From Spirogloea muscicola (lineage: Eukaryota; Streptophyta; Zygnematophyceae; Spirogloeales; Spirogloeaceae), in the NCBI GenBank assembly GCA_009602725.1, contig WELB01000240.1, positions 130,438 through 194,437 on the forward strand: a stretch of 64,000 bases of DNA. Direction: 5' to 3'. This document shows, piece by piece, positions 43,194 through 55,045 of this stretch. The notes below the pieces were generated by a model that was not told where the DNA came from, ran no database searches, and saw only the letters and a program-made list of their open reading frames with translations. The position numbers and the translations under genes are program-made. How positions within the stretch are numbered: position 1 is the first letter of the stretch; each line of letters opens with the position of its first letter.

Positions 43194-44054
43194 CCTTGTA
43201 TACCTGCATGAGAAAGGATGTGGTGGTCAATCAATAGAAGAGTAGGGTGGATACGCATGTGCACGGCCTGCAGATTTCGTGTCATTGCCATTCGTGTCCA
43301 ACCATCGAGCACTGCAAGCGGCCAATACTTGCAGCCATAGGAAGACCCCCCGCGACCTTTACATGGCAATGGCTACGATCCAAGGTCCGCCGCCGTTGCA
43401 AAGAAGATGGGCAAGAGCAACAAGAAGTTCACAAGCATGGCTGTCGGATGAGGGGCTCACACGGAGGTGTCGAGAGTGGAGGAGACCCGCTCGCAGTTGA
43501 GCTCCAGGCCGTGCAGCTAGTGAACAGCCTCCGGCGGCAGCGGCGACACGGCCTCACCTCGCCAGGAGAAGGGGAGGGGGTGACGTCCACGGGAACGTCC
43601 CGACGGAGCGCGCGGAGTGGGAGCGCATGGTCCGCAGGAGCTCGTGGGCGAAGGGCTCGTGGGGGCTTGTGCTGCGCGTCGCTGGCCCCGAGCGGCGGGG
43701 GACGAGAAGGGTGGAGACGGGAAGAGGAGGGACTGGGAATGGGGCGGAAACGACAGTGCGCGCCGCGGCGGCCCGGCGAGACGAGGCGAGACGGCGTACT
43801 GGGCGCTGAAGGCTTGAGGCATGAAGCCGTGGCTCATATACCCAAACCTCCAAAGAATTTGTCTAATGCATAGATTTGTCTTGATGTAGTTACTCTTAGT
43901 GGGGAGATTTTGCCCGAAAATATGTACGTGTTAATATAGGTACGTTCCTTTATCGAGACACTTTTGCCTGGGGACAAAACTGTTTCGGGCATTTTGTTGC
44001 CTACATCGAGGTTGTTCCTTTTTCCTTGGGTAACTACATCGAGGTATGACTGTA

Positions 44055-44470
44055 CTACACACCAAGACACGAAATGATGCAGATGGAAGCTCAGTATCCA
44101 CGATTGGGCAAGAGCAAGAAGAGGGTTTGGGTTTAGGGTTTAGGGCAAAGCCAGCCCGAAAAGAATGGACAAAAGTCAAAGAGTCAAAAATGGTGCCGAA
44201 AAGATAAGCTACACAGCTAGGCAGAGACAACGAAAAGGATGGGACAGCACGCAGATGCAGCGCGCGTGTCCAAAGAACAATTTGCTCGCCCTTGGAATGG
44301 AGTGTGTATTAAGAGATGGAGGGCCTGCGTGGCCAAGTACAAATGCAAGCACATTGACATGTGTACATCACCTGCTGCTAAGCTGACCCGCTCAGTAACC
44401 ACGAGTCAGCACATAGAGGTCGCTAAGTGATGCCCGAGAATACCGGACGGCAATTGACAAGCTCTTGAGC
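44055..44470 (-). mobile_element. LINE 3' fragments, type A variant and type D, minus strand
   Basis: 44055-44175 continues the LINE 3' UTR interrupted by transposon 2, with a telomere-like tract at 44129-44149. From 44460 down to 44290 the minus strand reads a type D end (DLYVLTRGY, stop near 44395), GAGCGGGTCAGCTTAGCAGC and a tail with GTACTTGGCCACGCAGGCC. Confidence 0.72.
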
Positions 44471-45300
44471 TACCAGCTAATGCTCGACCAGCTTTCTGAT
44501 GCAACGCATGAGCTCGCTGCAGACGAGCTGACACTCGACGTCGCAAGAATGACAAGTAGAAGAAAGTGCTCGCCCATTGAGGATAGGGGCTGGAAAAGCC
44601 AGCCCAAAAAAGAATGAACAAAGTACGTGAAGGGGGCCAGGGGAAGCGCTAAGAAAAACAAGCACAAGAAGAAATGAAGCAGCTACTAATCACTCAGTAA
44701 CCCCTGCTAAGCAGCCGCAGATCAGAGATGCTAGGCTCCTGGAAGTGGGTGCCCTGGCCCTGAGTGATTCGTAGCAGCTATGCTTCTTGTACTTGGTTCA
44801 TTCTTTTTTGGGCTGGCTGTTCCAGCCCATATCCTCAATGGGCGAGCCCTGGCCAGAGCCAGAGGCAGCAGCCAGGGCTCTGCCGACAAGTAGGCTGCCG
44901 GCGTGCCCATCTGAGCTGGAAGCATAGCCTCACGTCGAGCATATCGCATTCTGCACACTTGGAAGAAGTGAGCATATCCCAGACTTGCAATATTCTCAAG
45001 TAGGGTAGAGAAGAGGGGCTGGCAAACCAGCCCAAAAAGAATGGACAAAATCCAAAGAGCCAAAGAGGCCGAAGAAAGAAAGAGCTTGCCCATAGAGGAT
45101 AGGGGCTGGAACAGCCAGCCCAAAAGAATGAGCAGAGTACAAGAAGCCCAAGAAGAAAGAAGGCTCGCCCATAGAGAAAGAGGGGCTGGCAAAGCAAGAA
45201 GAAGGGGGCCAGGCGAAGCACTAAGGCGAAGCACTAAGAAAGAAGCACACAAGAAGAAACAAAGCAGCTATTAACTACTCAGTAACCCCTGCTAAGCAGT
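44471..45300 (-). mobile_element. LINE 3' ends, mostly type A, minus strand
   Basis: VSARLQRAHALHQKAGRALA (type D relative) at about 44480-44560, then a type A end whose stop is at 44697. The coding part runs to 44880 but is split by a plus-strand tail (44760-44845). More type A and A-variant tails follow at 45006-45040, 45087-45130 and 45165-45200, and a 3' UTR to 45300. Confidence 0.72.
44760..44845 (+). mobile_element. Tail-only LINE insertion, type A, 86 bp, 9-bp duplication
   Basis: GCCCTGGCC occurs at 44751-44759 and 44846-44854. The insert begins CTGAGTGATTCGTAGCAGC, which is the LINE stop codon and start of the 3' UTR, then the stem GGGCTGGCTGTTCCAGCCCA and TCAATGGGCGA. It lies opposite in strand to the LINE it entered. 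Confidence 0.9.
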
Positions 45301-45301
45301 C

Positions 45302-45333
45302 GCTTCTTTCGGCCAAAGGGCCGAAAGAAGCCA
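45302..45333. repeat. Near-perfect palindrome
   Basis: TTCTTTCGGCC and GGCCGAAAGAA flank a 4-nt loop, 11-bp arms. It lies where LINE sequence ends and the LRR kinase B upstream region begins. Confidence 0.8.
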
Positions 45334-45339
45334 AGACCA

Positions 45340-46603
45340 CACAATTATGCAAGAGACCACAGCGAACGGGAGCTTAGAAAGCCCGAGGCAGCAGCCGCAA
45401 GTTGGAGTAAGCAGCTGGAAACAAAGAGAGAGAAAGAGTGCTGGAAGTTGTCAGGAAAGAGTATGAAAAGAGCATGTAGAGAGTAGTGGCCGGCACAGCG
45501 ACGGCGGCGAGCACCCGCAGCTCGCCCGGCCCGCGAGTCCTTCCGAGGCACGGCGGCAGCGGCAGCGCGGTCAAGGCGCCGTGGCGGAAGAGGCGGCGGA
45601 GGTGGAGGCTCCTGCACTGACCGCACAGCCGCGCTGCCGGCAGCCTTGTGCCACAGAGAAGACGGGCAGGGGACATGCTGCAAGTCCCATCAGGGCTGAT
45701 GTTCTCCCCTGCTATCGGCCACTGCGGCCTTGGTTAGCCTCTCCGAAACAGTCGGCCGAGGTGGCCTCTCTCCTCGACACAGTGGTTACTTATACCCGTG
45801 GAGCGCGTCATCCTCCGTGCAAAGCAGACCTGCTGACTTGTTGGTCAGGTAGGTCATCAGCACGCGGCAGTATCTGAGCATCAGCCCCAGCCCACTCCTG
45901 TCTGCACTCCTCTTGTGTTGTCCCAGCTCAGCTCGTGTCAGTGCAGGCCTTGATTCATCAACGTTCTCCTAGATTGGCATAGCTCCCTATGCCACAATGT
46001 GCCGCTTTGCTGCTTTTTGTCTTCCATGATCCTGTACCTCTTCGCACAGACCGTAAGCTACAGAGTCAACAGGCTGTTGAGCCTGATCATTTGTAAGAGG
46101 CATCACACAATGGTCGTTGATTCATAGTTGCAGAGCCATGATTTGATGGCTGGTTTTCCCTGGTCTGAATCGTTATGAAGTCCAGCAAGGTTTTCCTTAT
46201 CTGCTACTAGCACTTACTATGCTAATACGCAAATTGTGCACAACAATCGACATGCCTGTTGTCAATATTTATCTGATTAGTGATCGTTTTGCTGCCTGTG
46301 ATCTAGAGAGTAGTTGCTACAACTTGTGGAGAATACTGCAAATGTGAGTAGCGGATACGGGAGGGTTCTCTTGTGAATGTGAGAAGGAAGCCGTGAAAGG
46401 CTGAATCCTCTTGCAGTGATGGCACATGTATTCGGGCACGTGCTTCTTGTATTGGCTGGAAGGTAGCTGGACAGTGGTTGATATAATTCCTTGCAACAAT
46501 ATGAAATACGTCGTCTGCATCAGCAGCTGATGCTACTGATGCTGTGTTGATGTTGCAGTGCCTTGTAATGCTGATGACACCTTGGAATGTCCACACATAG
46601 GCA
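45340..46603. other. Upstream region of LRR kinase B
   Basis: A GC-rich block at 45480-45690 could be the promoter or a 5' untranslated exon; a similar block lies upstream of copy A. The frame 45581-45877 in it has no domain. No clear TATA box was found. Confidence 0.4.
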
Positions 46604-49600
46604 ATGGCACACGCACTTTTGAAGGCATTGCTCCTGGCAGGCACTCTGTGGGGCTCTAGTGGACTACTACTGGCTGCTGATCGTACTGCCACTTACCCTA
46701 CATGACAATCTTCACCACTGTGCCTCAAATTACCTTTTCTCTTTGGAGTCCTTCCTGTGAGCCCATCCTTAGGCCAAAGCTTGGCCGATTAGCCTTGTCG
46801 CTGTCTGGAGGTACACTGTGATCATTGCAAGCGCTGGCCTGCTCGCAGTTGCTGTTCTTCTGGAGCTCCGAAGGCACATCGTAAAAGATCCCAGTGGTTA
46901 CCTAAGTGGCTGGAATGGCACAACAGACCCCTGCCTTGATTCTTGGAAGGGCGTGACATGTTGCATCGAGCAAGATTCCACATGCGAAAGCTGGCGTGGT
47001 CAAGCAGGCGGTAACCTGCGGGTTGATTCCTTGTGAGCCACCCTTCTTACTACATAAATCGAGTCACAAAATTCCGGTCTATTGTCGAGGAGGGCAACTT
47101 CTTGCGCCATTGCTTGCCAGTCCTCTGGGATGTGGCTAAGACTTGGCAGAAACCCTGCCTCTGCAGGTACCTAGGAAGCCAGTCTCAACTAGATCTGAAA
47201 TTGGAGGGAACACTTCCTCACAATCTGGATAGATTGGAGTGGCTTTCACTTTTGTAAGATATCTTGATCACTTGCGCATTTGCCTCTTGCAGCTTATGAC
47301 CGGATGAAGAAAGGCAATGCTGCTTCCAGCATCGTATGCAACTTCGTCATCCCATTCTATGTCTCAGCCATGCTTGCCGTAGGGTATGCAGTGAAGAAGT
47401 AATGAGTGCTTTTTTGGATCTCTGACCCTGAAAATATTGTCACTGACAGAGATGTTAGCAACAATCGACTGACCGGACCACTGCCCTTGTTACCAGTCCC
47501 TTGGAAAGGTTTGGACCAGTACATGTAAGGCTTTCTGCTGAATTAGTTCCCCCCCTTGTTGACATCATGTGGTGCCCTTGAAGTTAGGCGGAGTAGTAAC
47601 AAATGGACAGTGTGGTATAATTTTCACTCATATCCCGTGGTGGCTGAAGACGAAGAAAAGACTGAAACTGGTAGTGTGCCTTGTTGCCCACAATTTCTTA
47701 TCAGATACTTTAATAGGAATCAATTCACTGGGTCCATTCCTGATCAGCTGCGGGATGGGCTGCAAGTCCTGTGAGTTGACTGACAGTATATTCAGCTCAT
47801 CTCTCGTACTTCGTCATAGTAAGCAGGCTCAATCGCAATCAAAGGGTGCCTTTTTGCCCTACAATGTGTTAGGTTGCAACACAAGTGGCTCTATTTGTAT
47901 CGTCGCTCTAGAATTGTGCAAGCATACACTGAAACCGTTCATGCTACTTGCAGAGATTGTTCATCCAATAACTTGGATGGGCTGCTTCCAGCAGGGCTCT
48001 TCGTGCAGTCTCTTCAAGCGCTGTAAGCACAGAAATAGCTGCAATGTCATCTCGGCTTACAAAGACGAACGATGAAAGACAAATACACCTGCATGTTTTG
48101 CCAATTTAATGAACGTCGTCGCAATGCAACTGTGGAATTGTGTCACGAAGATTTAAGTGTGTTGCTGCAGCAACGTCTCTTTCAATCGCTTTGGAGGACC
48201 ACTGCCATCCTTCAAAATGCTCAGAAATTTGGGCATTCTGTAAGATAGACCTCTGCACCTATCATCCTGGTATTGGTTGAGAGTACAGACCATTGCATAA
48301 ACGAAACAGTCGCAAAGGCAAGAGTGGGTCACCTGTATGCTATAGTGAGAGACTCTACTGGTGGTCTTGCCCATGTTGTCAAATCAGATGTCACTGCTGA
48401 TTTGGAAGCTGGATGATGGCCTGAGTATCATGTTTGTTGTGATAAGTGGTGTTTGCCTGGGGCCCTTAATGTTATGCTGAAAGAAGGAATAGTGATTTCT
48501 TTCATAAGGACACGCTGGCTACATATGTTCAGTATGAGAGGAGCTTGTAGCAAGTAAGTGCGTGAGGTCGATTTGAACTGTGTGCTTGCAGCGACCTTTC
48601 TCAGAATGCATTGGCAGGAACATTTCCTGGGGACTTGTATGGTGGGGAACTGTCTGCCATGTGAGTCTTGCTACCTTTGCTGGCAGCGTAGAGAGGATCG
48701 TGTTGTGATAAGCTGGAACACTTGGACACTAGTACTTGTCAGGGGCGTTGTTCTGCACACAGTCTCACACTGGCATGAGTGTCTGTTCATGCTTGAGTCA
48801 GTGCCATTGCACTTGGGTTTGCTAATAGGGTTGTTGCAGAGTCAGCAATACGGGTAGAGCAAGCTATGCTATACTAAGCAAAGCATGCATTTTGTTAGTT
48901 GTTTATGTGTTGTGCTGTCGCTTCCATGAGCTGCTTGTCAAGCAATTTGTACCGTGTGTTTGCAGAAACGTCAGCAATAACTTCTTGGAAGGAGGCTTTC
49001 CAGGTTCACTAGTTGGGCTCCCTAAATTGTTGTCTATGTAAGCCCTGCTACTCCTGACTGTGAAGGGCTGCTGATGCATATATGCGTATCTGCTTCTTGC
49101 TGTAGAAGTCAGTGTTTCTTGCTTCTAAGTATGTGCAGAAGAATGCTCACTGTCATCCTCTGTGGGCTTTCTAGTGACCTCCATGCCAATAATTTCTCTG
49201 GCGAATGTCCGAGCAATGTCTTTGCATTGGTCAGAGAAACACAATATCCCTTATATCTGTGAGATTCATATGCACTCATACCAGCTCCTTGATTATAAGT
49301 GCACCTTTCAAGTGGTTACTGTGGGAGTTGTGATAGCCGCAAACTCCATCGCATGTTCCCTGGTTGACTTGCCTGCTACCAGCTACTTAAGAGTGCTTTT
49401 ATAACATGTTACATGTGTTTCTGTCTATATGTTCTTTTTGACTGTGAGTGCACTCTACATCAGAAATATTGCACACAACACTTTCACTGGAAACATACCA
49501 GAACAAGTTGTCCAGGATTTATGTATCAATGCTGCTAGCGAGAGTCAGCTTGACATCGAAGCGGCCAGATTTCCAATTTTGTAAGACATGCCTTTGACAT

Positions 49601-52412
49601 CTGATGCACAAGCATTGTATGTATCTGACGCTGTGCACCCTACTGCTCTGCTTCAAGCCTCTAGGCATGCTGCAAAGAAGAAGCAGAAGCAGAGGCTCAT
49701 TAGCTTTATAAAGTACTTGAAGTGCGATTGCTTGCAGGACCAGGGATCCTGAGGATACTAGCACTGCTGCACTGGCTTGGTCCTTGAATCAGGTAGCTGG
49801 AAAACCAACTGATGGGTCCGTGCATTCGTGCAGGGACATAAGTGCCAACAATCTCACAGGACCCATACCTTCTTGCAGCAGCAAGCGTGTGAAAATATAG
49901 TAAGGAATGCTCCGCTCTTATCCCTTGTGCTACATCATCAGACATTGGAAGATTAAGAACAACTTGCCTTGCTTTCTTGTGATGTCCTTCTCGGACTTTA
50001 ATGTGCGCTTTGTCAGTCAAACACAAGGCTGCTCACCCTCTCCTTTGTCTACTGTGTCAGTCCAACCGTTTTAGATTGCTTGAGAGCTTCTATGTGCAAG
50101 GGTCAAATTGGTCATTCAGCATGCCGGATGCTATGATATGGTTACTGCAGTTCTATGTGGACATCAAGCCTATCAACATTGGCTCCCTGTAATGTCGGAG
50201 TGACCATAATCTGCCAGATCATCTCTTACTTTGCAGCTATGGTCAGAATGAAGCTCTCTGCGGTGCTGATGGTTTACCTTCTTGTCCACCACCAAATACA
50301 ACTCGAAGTGATAGTCCAACTAGGCGAAGCCCACCAGTACGGACATTGAGATCTCCTCTGCATGCTCCTGCTACTTCACCAATCACTGTGCAACATGGTA
50401 CAGTGGGTAAAGCTGCTCCACTATCAGCTCTGGCTATTGCAGCTATTGCTATCAGCACAGTCATTGTCCTTTTGGTACCTGCTGGCATTCTGCTCAAGAT
50501 CTCAGCTCGGAGGCGGAGGCAAGAGCAAGAGCTCATTGATCAACATTTTGGTCAAGGTGAAAGAGGACTCACACGACCACTTGGGCTAAGCATAGGCTAA
50601 GGAAGCAAAGTACTCAAGATCAGAGCTTGCAAAAAGCCGTGTAGAAAATCTTTGACCCAGTGACGTTCTTACTTGGTCTTTTTCTTTCTCAGCCTTTTGT
50701 GGATACGCATTCAGTGTCGCACAATTGGCTGATGTCCACATAGTACACGGAGTGGTTATGACTTTCACTAGGAAGCAATTAGGCAACTTCTTTGAGGACA
50801 GCATAGCAGACATCTCATTGTTCTGTTTTTGGATGCCAGGACTACCCCTTGTACAGCAAGAAGGCCAGATGCCTTACGAAGCTCTGCAAAGAGCAACCAA
50901 CAACTTTGCTATGGACAGAAAAGTTGGGAGAGGTGGCTTTGGCGATGTGTACCTTGGAGTTCTCCCAAATGGCGACCAGGTCGCTGTGAAGGTCTTGCAC
51001 CTGATGGAAGATTATACACAGGCACATGTAGCATTTGAGGCAGAGGTGGCAATCATCAGCCAAATAAATCACCGCAATCTCGTCAAAATTGTGGGTCACT
51101 GTGCCTATGATCGTCAGCGGTTACTTGTATATGAGTTCAAGGAGCAGGGAAGCTTGCTCGACCGATTGCAGGGTTGGTCAAGTCGAACCCTATATTGCCT
51201 TACTGCAGCGACCGTGTTTTGATTATAAGATGCTATCTGTGAGTCTGAAGCTTAGACAGCAAGACATTTATCCAACACTAGGCATCTTTGCTGCCTAACT
51301 GGTGTTCATAATGTTCAGGTAGTGCGCCTCACCTCACGTGGCCAGTACGGGTCAGGATAGCCCAAGGAGCCGCAAAGGGACTGATATATCCTTACAATGA
51401 GCAATGCCTATACTCTTGACAATGTGATACTTGCAAAGTGGAGTTTGTCAGAAATGTCAATGAGCATGGGACTCACCTCATTGAGGCATCTTGTAGAGCA
51501 GTCGTCATTCAGGAATTATGCAGCTTGCGGCCCACAGGGCCAAGCTATTACTCATTGCACTCCCTTGACAGGAAGACCTGCACGTACTTGCATGAAGGTT
51601 GTTCACCCCGCATAATACATCGTGATATAAAGCCAGCTAATATCCTACTGAATGCAAACTTTGAACCAGCAATTGCTGACTTCGGTCTTGCAAAGCTGGT
51701 GCCAGAAGATGTGATCAACATCTCAACAAAGGTGTGCATCTTTGCCTTCCCTAGCTTTTCGATGAACTTGATGGGATTCTGGTGTCATGAGATTCTAAGC
51801 ATTGACAGAGACCGCATTGCTCAGTGCGCTCATAGGAGCAGTATGTTTGTCGCAGATGTTTGGAACACCTGGCTACATTGCGCCAGAGGTAGAATCTGGC
51901 AAAGTGGGAGACCAAGTAGATGTCTGGAGTTTTGGAGTTGTCCTCTTGGAGCTCGTCTGTGGCCTTCGGTCTGCTGGTCACCAAGGATTACTGAAGCAGG
52001 TATGCTTAATCTTGACTCAAGCTGGCTTCCACGCTAGAAAGGTCTGACGAAGTCCACTAAGCCCTCTACTGATGACAAGGATTGGGAACAATTGTAGCTC
52101 ACAGTATGCTCATGTTCTGCTTCGTTCTCTCATTTCGGCTTGTCAATGATGCACGCGTTGCAGGTCAGAGAAGCGTTGGCAAGGAATGAGGTTGAGAACG
52201 TGTTGGACCGGAGGATCAGAAGCACGGTAAATATTGCAGAAGCAAGAACTTTCCTCCTTGTGGGACTACTGTGTTTGGCAGATGATCCTGAATTTCGACC
52301 AACCATGCGTGCAGTGGTTCAACACCTTTGTGGCATATACCCTTCTCCCCTTCTTGAGGATGTCCTGCAGACTAGCACTTCCATTTCTGGCCTCGAATCT
52401 TCTTCCTCATAA
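46604..52412 (+). CDS. LRR receptor-like kinase B, 18 exons, 765 aa
   Basis: Exons 46604-46682, 46849-47032, 47167-47253, 47450-47524, 47705-47770, 47954-48022, 48171-48239, 48592-48660, 48966-49037, 49175-49258, 49464-49580, 49834-49899, 50237-50556, 50840-51172, 51319-51385, 51584-51731, 51856-51999, 52164-52412; all phases agree. Signal peptide [15 protein letters not shown] to about residue 26; LRRNT with [14 protein letters not shown]; about ten LRRs, most on single 66-84 nt phase-2 exons; [13 protein letters not shown] cap; membrane helix about 406-433; juxtamembrane RRRRQEQE. The kinase starts near 475: GRGGFG about 482-487, AVK Lys about 503, HRDIKPAN with Asp about 600, DFG about 618-620, [10 protein letters not shown], and a C-lobe Arg in [10 protein letters not shown]. 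All catalytic residues are present, an RD kinase. It should be a plasma-membrane receptor; the ligand is unknown. Copy A is its decayed sister. Confidence 0.93.
51386..51583 (+). other. U12-type AT-AC intron in LRR kinase B
   Basis: Donor ATATCCTTAC, branch site TCCCTTGACA and acceptor CCTGCAC, 198 nt. The donor and branch fit the minor-spliceosome consensus and the branch lies about 13 nt from the acceptor. Splicing gives AKGLMYLHEG, the conserved AKGL.YLH motif of plant receptor kinases. Reading on without it meets TGA at 51417 before any GT appears, so no GT-AG alternative works. Confidence 0.9.
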
Positions 52413-52835
52413 TCATCAATTTATGTGATACTCTATTGTGACGATCAACTGAAAGAGTCACCAGTAAGTCAATAGTGATCAAGAAGTAGTCGGAGCACAG
52501 CAAATACTAGAAGCATAAGAAGCCATGCCCGCCAAGCTGAGCGCCTGCAGGCCATCACCCCTTCTTTGAGGACTTAGGTCGTGGTCATTGAGATTGGGGT
52601 TGACATGTATTAGAAGCTCTATGTCGTGCAAATCCCGATGGTGGGTTGTGTGTGTCGATCTGACAAGGATGGTGAGGTGGCGGCACATGTGGATATATAA
52701 GTTGGATTCACATTAGTCTGGTTGAAAAGGAGTCGCGAACACAGTACCTTCAGCTCAGCTCCGGTCAGGAAAGATGCGCACCTGCCACCGAGCCGTGATT
52801 TGGCATTGGCGCGCAATCCTATCCTGCTACCCAAA
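52413..52835. other. 3' flank of LRR kinase B
   Basis: No gene seen. The 3' UTR probably ends in the AT-rich part to about 52470. Confidence 0.4.
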
Positions 52836-53190
52836 CAGGTTGAAGAGAAGCCCGAGAAGAAGCCAAAAGTGAAAGTTGGTGCTCTGGCCGCTCCTGTGCC
52901 TGCTCCTGTCTACTGTAATCAGCATTCTCAGATTCTTCCTTTCTCCAGTCGGAGTCCTCCATCGGACGTTTGCCCTTGTCCACGGGCGCAGTAGACCGCC
53001 CTGATGCGGCGGCACAGATGCAGATGCGCTCATGGCGGCAGAGAGATCCAGATCTGAGACAATCAATCAGACAGAAAGCACAGGCTCCGCCATCACCCAA
53101 GGTGGGTGGCAGCCATGGCTAGGGCGCAAGGGATCACCGCACGGCCTCAGATGTGGAGAGTAAGCACGATGGGTGCCCGAGACCTCCCTT
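52836..53190. repeat. Dispersed repeat R2, copy 1
   Basis: Shares GCTCCTGT...CTCCAGTCG, CAGATGCAGATG, GGTGGGTGGCAGCCATGGCT and CTCAGATGTGGAGAGTAAGC in order with 56640-57000. The 56.7-kb copy has an extra GC-rich stretch. Identity unknown; it may be a piece of a retroelement UTR. Confidence 0.7.
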
Positions 53191-53194
53191 GTCG

Positions 53195-53555
53195 AGAGAA
53201 AGACGCTTCCAGGAGAGGGCGGTGGCTGGAAGAGGCCATCCCAGACCAATGAATGAACAAATTTCGAAAGGGCCAGGGAAAACGCAAAAACATACACGGG
53301 ATCAAGAAGCTGCGAAACACTCAGTAACACCTCATCTCTTCTTTTTTGGGCTGGCCTTTCCAAATCGAAAGTGGTTTCCCAGCAAGAAAGTGCTCGCCCA
53401 TTGAGGATAGGGGTTGGAAAAGCCAGCCCAAAAAAGAATGAACAATAGTTTCCCAGCCCCTCTCGGACTCGTGCTTCTCCGGGCTGGCTTTTCTAGCCCT
53501 TGCGCCCTCTAGGAGAGCCACTTTCTCGTGCCCTTGCCTTGCATAGCTGTTGTCC
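53195..53555. repeat. Old LINE tails, both strands
   Basis: A diverged minus-strand type A end at 53195-53335 (GAATGAACAAATTTCGAAAG..AACACTCAGTAACACC), a plus-strand stem piece at 53341-53365, a minus-strand type A tail at 53391-53440 (GGGTTGGAAAAGCCAGCCC) and a plus-strand type B-like tail at 53484-53530. Confidence 0.7.
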
Positions 53556-53559
53556 CCTC

Positions 53560-53953
53560 CACTCCGGGGTCTCTGCCTCGAGGGCTGGCCATGCTGCGGC
53601 GGACGCCGCTCGCAGCAATGCGGCCAAACACGCTGACCACCCGGCCGGGGAGTTCGTACCCCTGGCCGTGGATGTGCGCGGGGCTCTAGGATCCCAGCGG
53701 CTCGACCTGCTGGCCAGGCTTGCGCGGCGCGCTGTGGCCTGCAGGCGAGGTGATCAGGCTGACTTCAACTCCGCTGGCTCTTTGGCCCAGGTACACCGCA
53801 TTGGGCCTGTTCATTTCCCTTCGGCGGTCCATGGCCCACGCCTTGCACCTGCGTGCTGGCCCTGCTCTCGCTGCAGCCTTTTGCTTTCGTCAGGGGGATT
53901 GTTTTTCGCTAGCTAGTCTGTCGATTTTCGGATTCCTCACTCGTTGCTATTAA
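53560..53953 (+). mobile_element. LINE 3' fragment, type B
   Basis: SASRAGHAAADAARSNAAKH, VDVRGALGSQRLDLLARLAR and ADFNSAGSLAQVHRI, then a frame shift, RSMAHALHLRAGPALAA and ASLSIFGFLTRCY with a stop at 53951. A 3' UTR and type B stem follow to about 54085. Confidence 0.82.
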
Positions 53954-54339
53954 GTGATTCATTCTACCCCAGTTCTGAGATTGCGCTTCTGGCCCCTTCG
54001 TACTTTGACCACTCCGAACCTTGTCAACTCTTTTCGGGCTGGCTTCTCACTGCCCTTGCCCCCATCGGGAGAACCACTTCTCTTGGCAATGTCAGAGCTG
54101 AGGTATGTGCTAATTACCCGATGACTGTCCTCGCCCTGAGCTGCTTGTGGTGCACCGAGCTCCGCCGTCCGCACCAGCTTGCGACGGGCCCGCTTGGCCG
54201 GGGTTCGCGCGAGCACGGTGGTGAGACGCGGCAGATAGAATGTGGCTGCTGATGCTAGAAGAGCGGGCTGTGAAAGCCAGCCAGATGCATACAGGTGTTC
54301 ATGACGGAGCAACCAGGCTAGGCAGACGGGGCGCTCTTG

Positions 54340-54570
54340 ATAACCAGTGTTAGCAGTAAGAAGTCAGATGAGCCGAGGGGAGGAAGAGCAACCCGCTGCG
54401 CAAATCAGAGGCTGCTGCAAGGGCGCGACCGGCTCGGCGGTGCAAAGCAAGCGCTTGGGATTGCTTTGGCGACAGCCCAGGCTAATGGCTTCCGTGGTGG
54501 TGGCTTGGCTCCTCAGCTTAGCTTGTCAGATATGCATGTGCTCACTCGGGGATATAAGTGTCCCCCTTAG
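54340..54570 (+). mobile_element. LINE 3' remnant, type D-like
   Basis: The frame ends QLSLSDMHVLTRGYKCPP; the LSDxxVLTRGY motif is the LINE terminus, with the normal stop replaced by AAG and a stop four codons later. Upstream match is weak, so this is an old copy. Confidence 0.55.
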
Positions 54571-54904
54571 CTAGCTCATCACCCCGTAACAGGACATTTA
54601 TTAGGCTAGAACTGGCCTCCCTTCCAATGTCATGCGGACCGCGCGCCTTCTCTCTTTAGAGACAGATGAATGCATGCGGTAGCAGGACACAAGACCCAAG
54701 GGCACCGAGCCTCCAGGAAGTGCTGCACCCTATCTCTCCCAGGGGGACGCCAAGCAGATCGACAGGCCTTGTACGCGGAGGCAGGGCTTCGACTCAATAC
54801 TTCCTGCAGCCCTGGGCCGGGACCACGGCCAGTAAGCGTGGCCCTTTCTTGTGCCCAATGGTCGGTCCAGGTCACACTTTGTCGTGGCTATGTGAGCACG
54901 TAGA

Positions 54905-55045
54905 AGGAAAGGACGCTTCCAGGAGAGGGCGATGCTGTGAGAGGCCAGCCTAGAAAAGGAAACAAACATAGTTCGAAGGGGCCAGAGAAAGCGCTAAAGC
55001 ACATAGGGAATGAAGTAGGCACGATTACTCAGTCATCCCTGTCGT
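54905..55045 (-). repeat. Diverged LINE tail, type A-like
   Basis: GACGCTTCCAGGAGAGGGCG and ACATAGTTCGAAGGGGCCAG ... ATTACTCAGTCATCCCT match the 53.2-kb minus-strand tail. These two share a subgroup in which the stem loop is degraded. Confidence 0.55.

Larger units (their letters stand above)
40127..44052 (-). mobile_element. Pogo/Tigger-type DNA transposon 2, 3.93 kb, whole
   Basis: Terminal inverted repeats CAGTCATACCTCGATGTA..TTAC (40127-40149) and the complement (44030-44052) match at 22 of 23 bp; TA is duplicated at 40125-40126 and 44053-44054. Subterminal copies of ACATCGAGGT lie near 40179 and 44003, giving each end a repeated binding-site look. The flanks align with the LINE 3' UTR at 34.1 kb (GGACTACACTAC), so the target was a LINE tail. 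One minus-strand transposase gene fills the interior; a GC-rich block lies upstream of it (43490-43800). Confidence 0.95.

Noticed and set aside
43247-43873. 208-aa plus-strand frame upstream of the pogo 2 gene
   Set aside because: GC-rich, opposed by equal minus-strand frames, no domain; more likely promoter or 5' UTR of the transposase.
45581-45877. 98-aa frame as the first exon of LRR kinase B
   Set aside because: The signal-peptide exon at 46604-46682 joins exon 2 in phase and has an exact 79-nt counterpart in copy A; this frame has neither.
51571-51583. GT-AG splicing of the kinase B intron using the CTTGACAG acceptor
   Set aside because: It would insert extra codons before YLHE, and no GT donor exists before the in-frame TGA at 51417.
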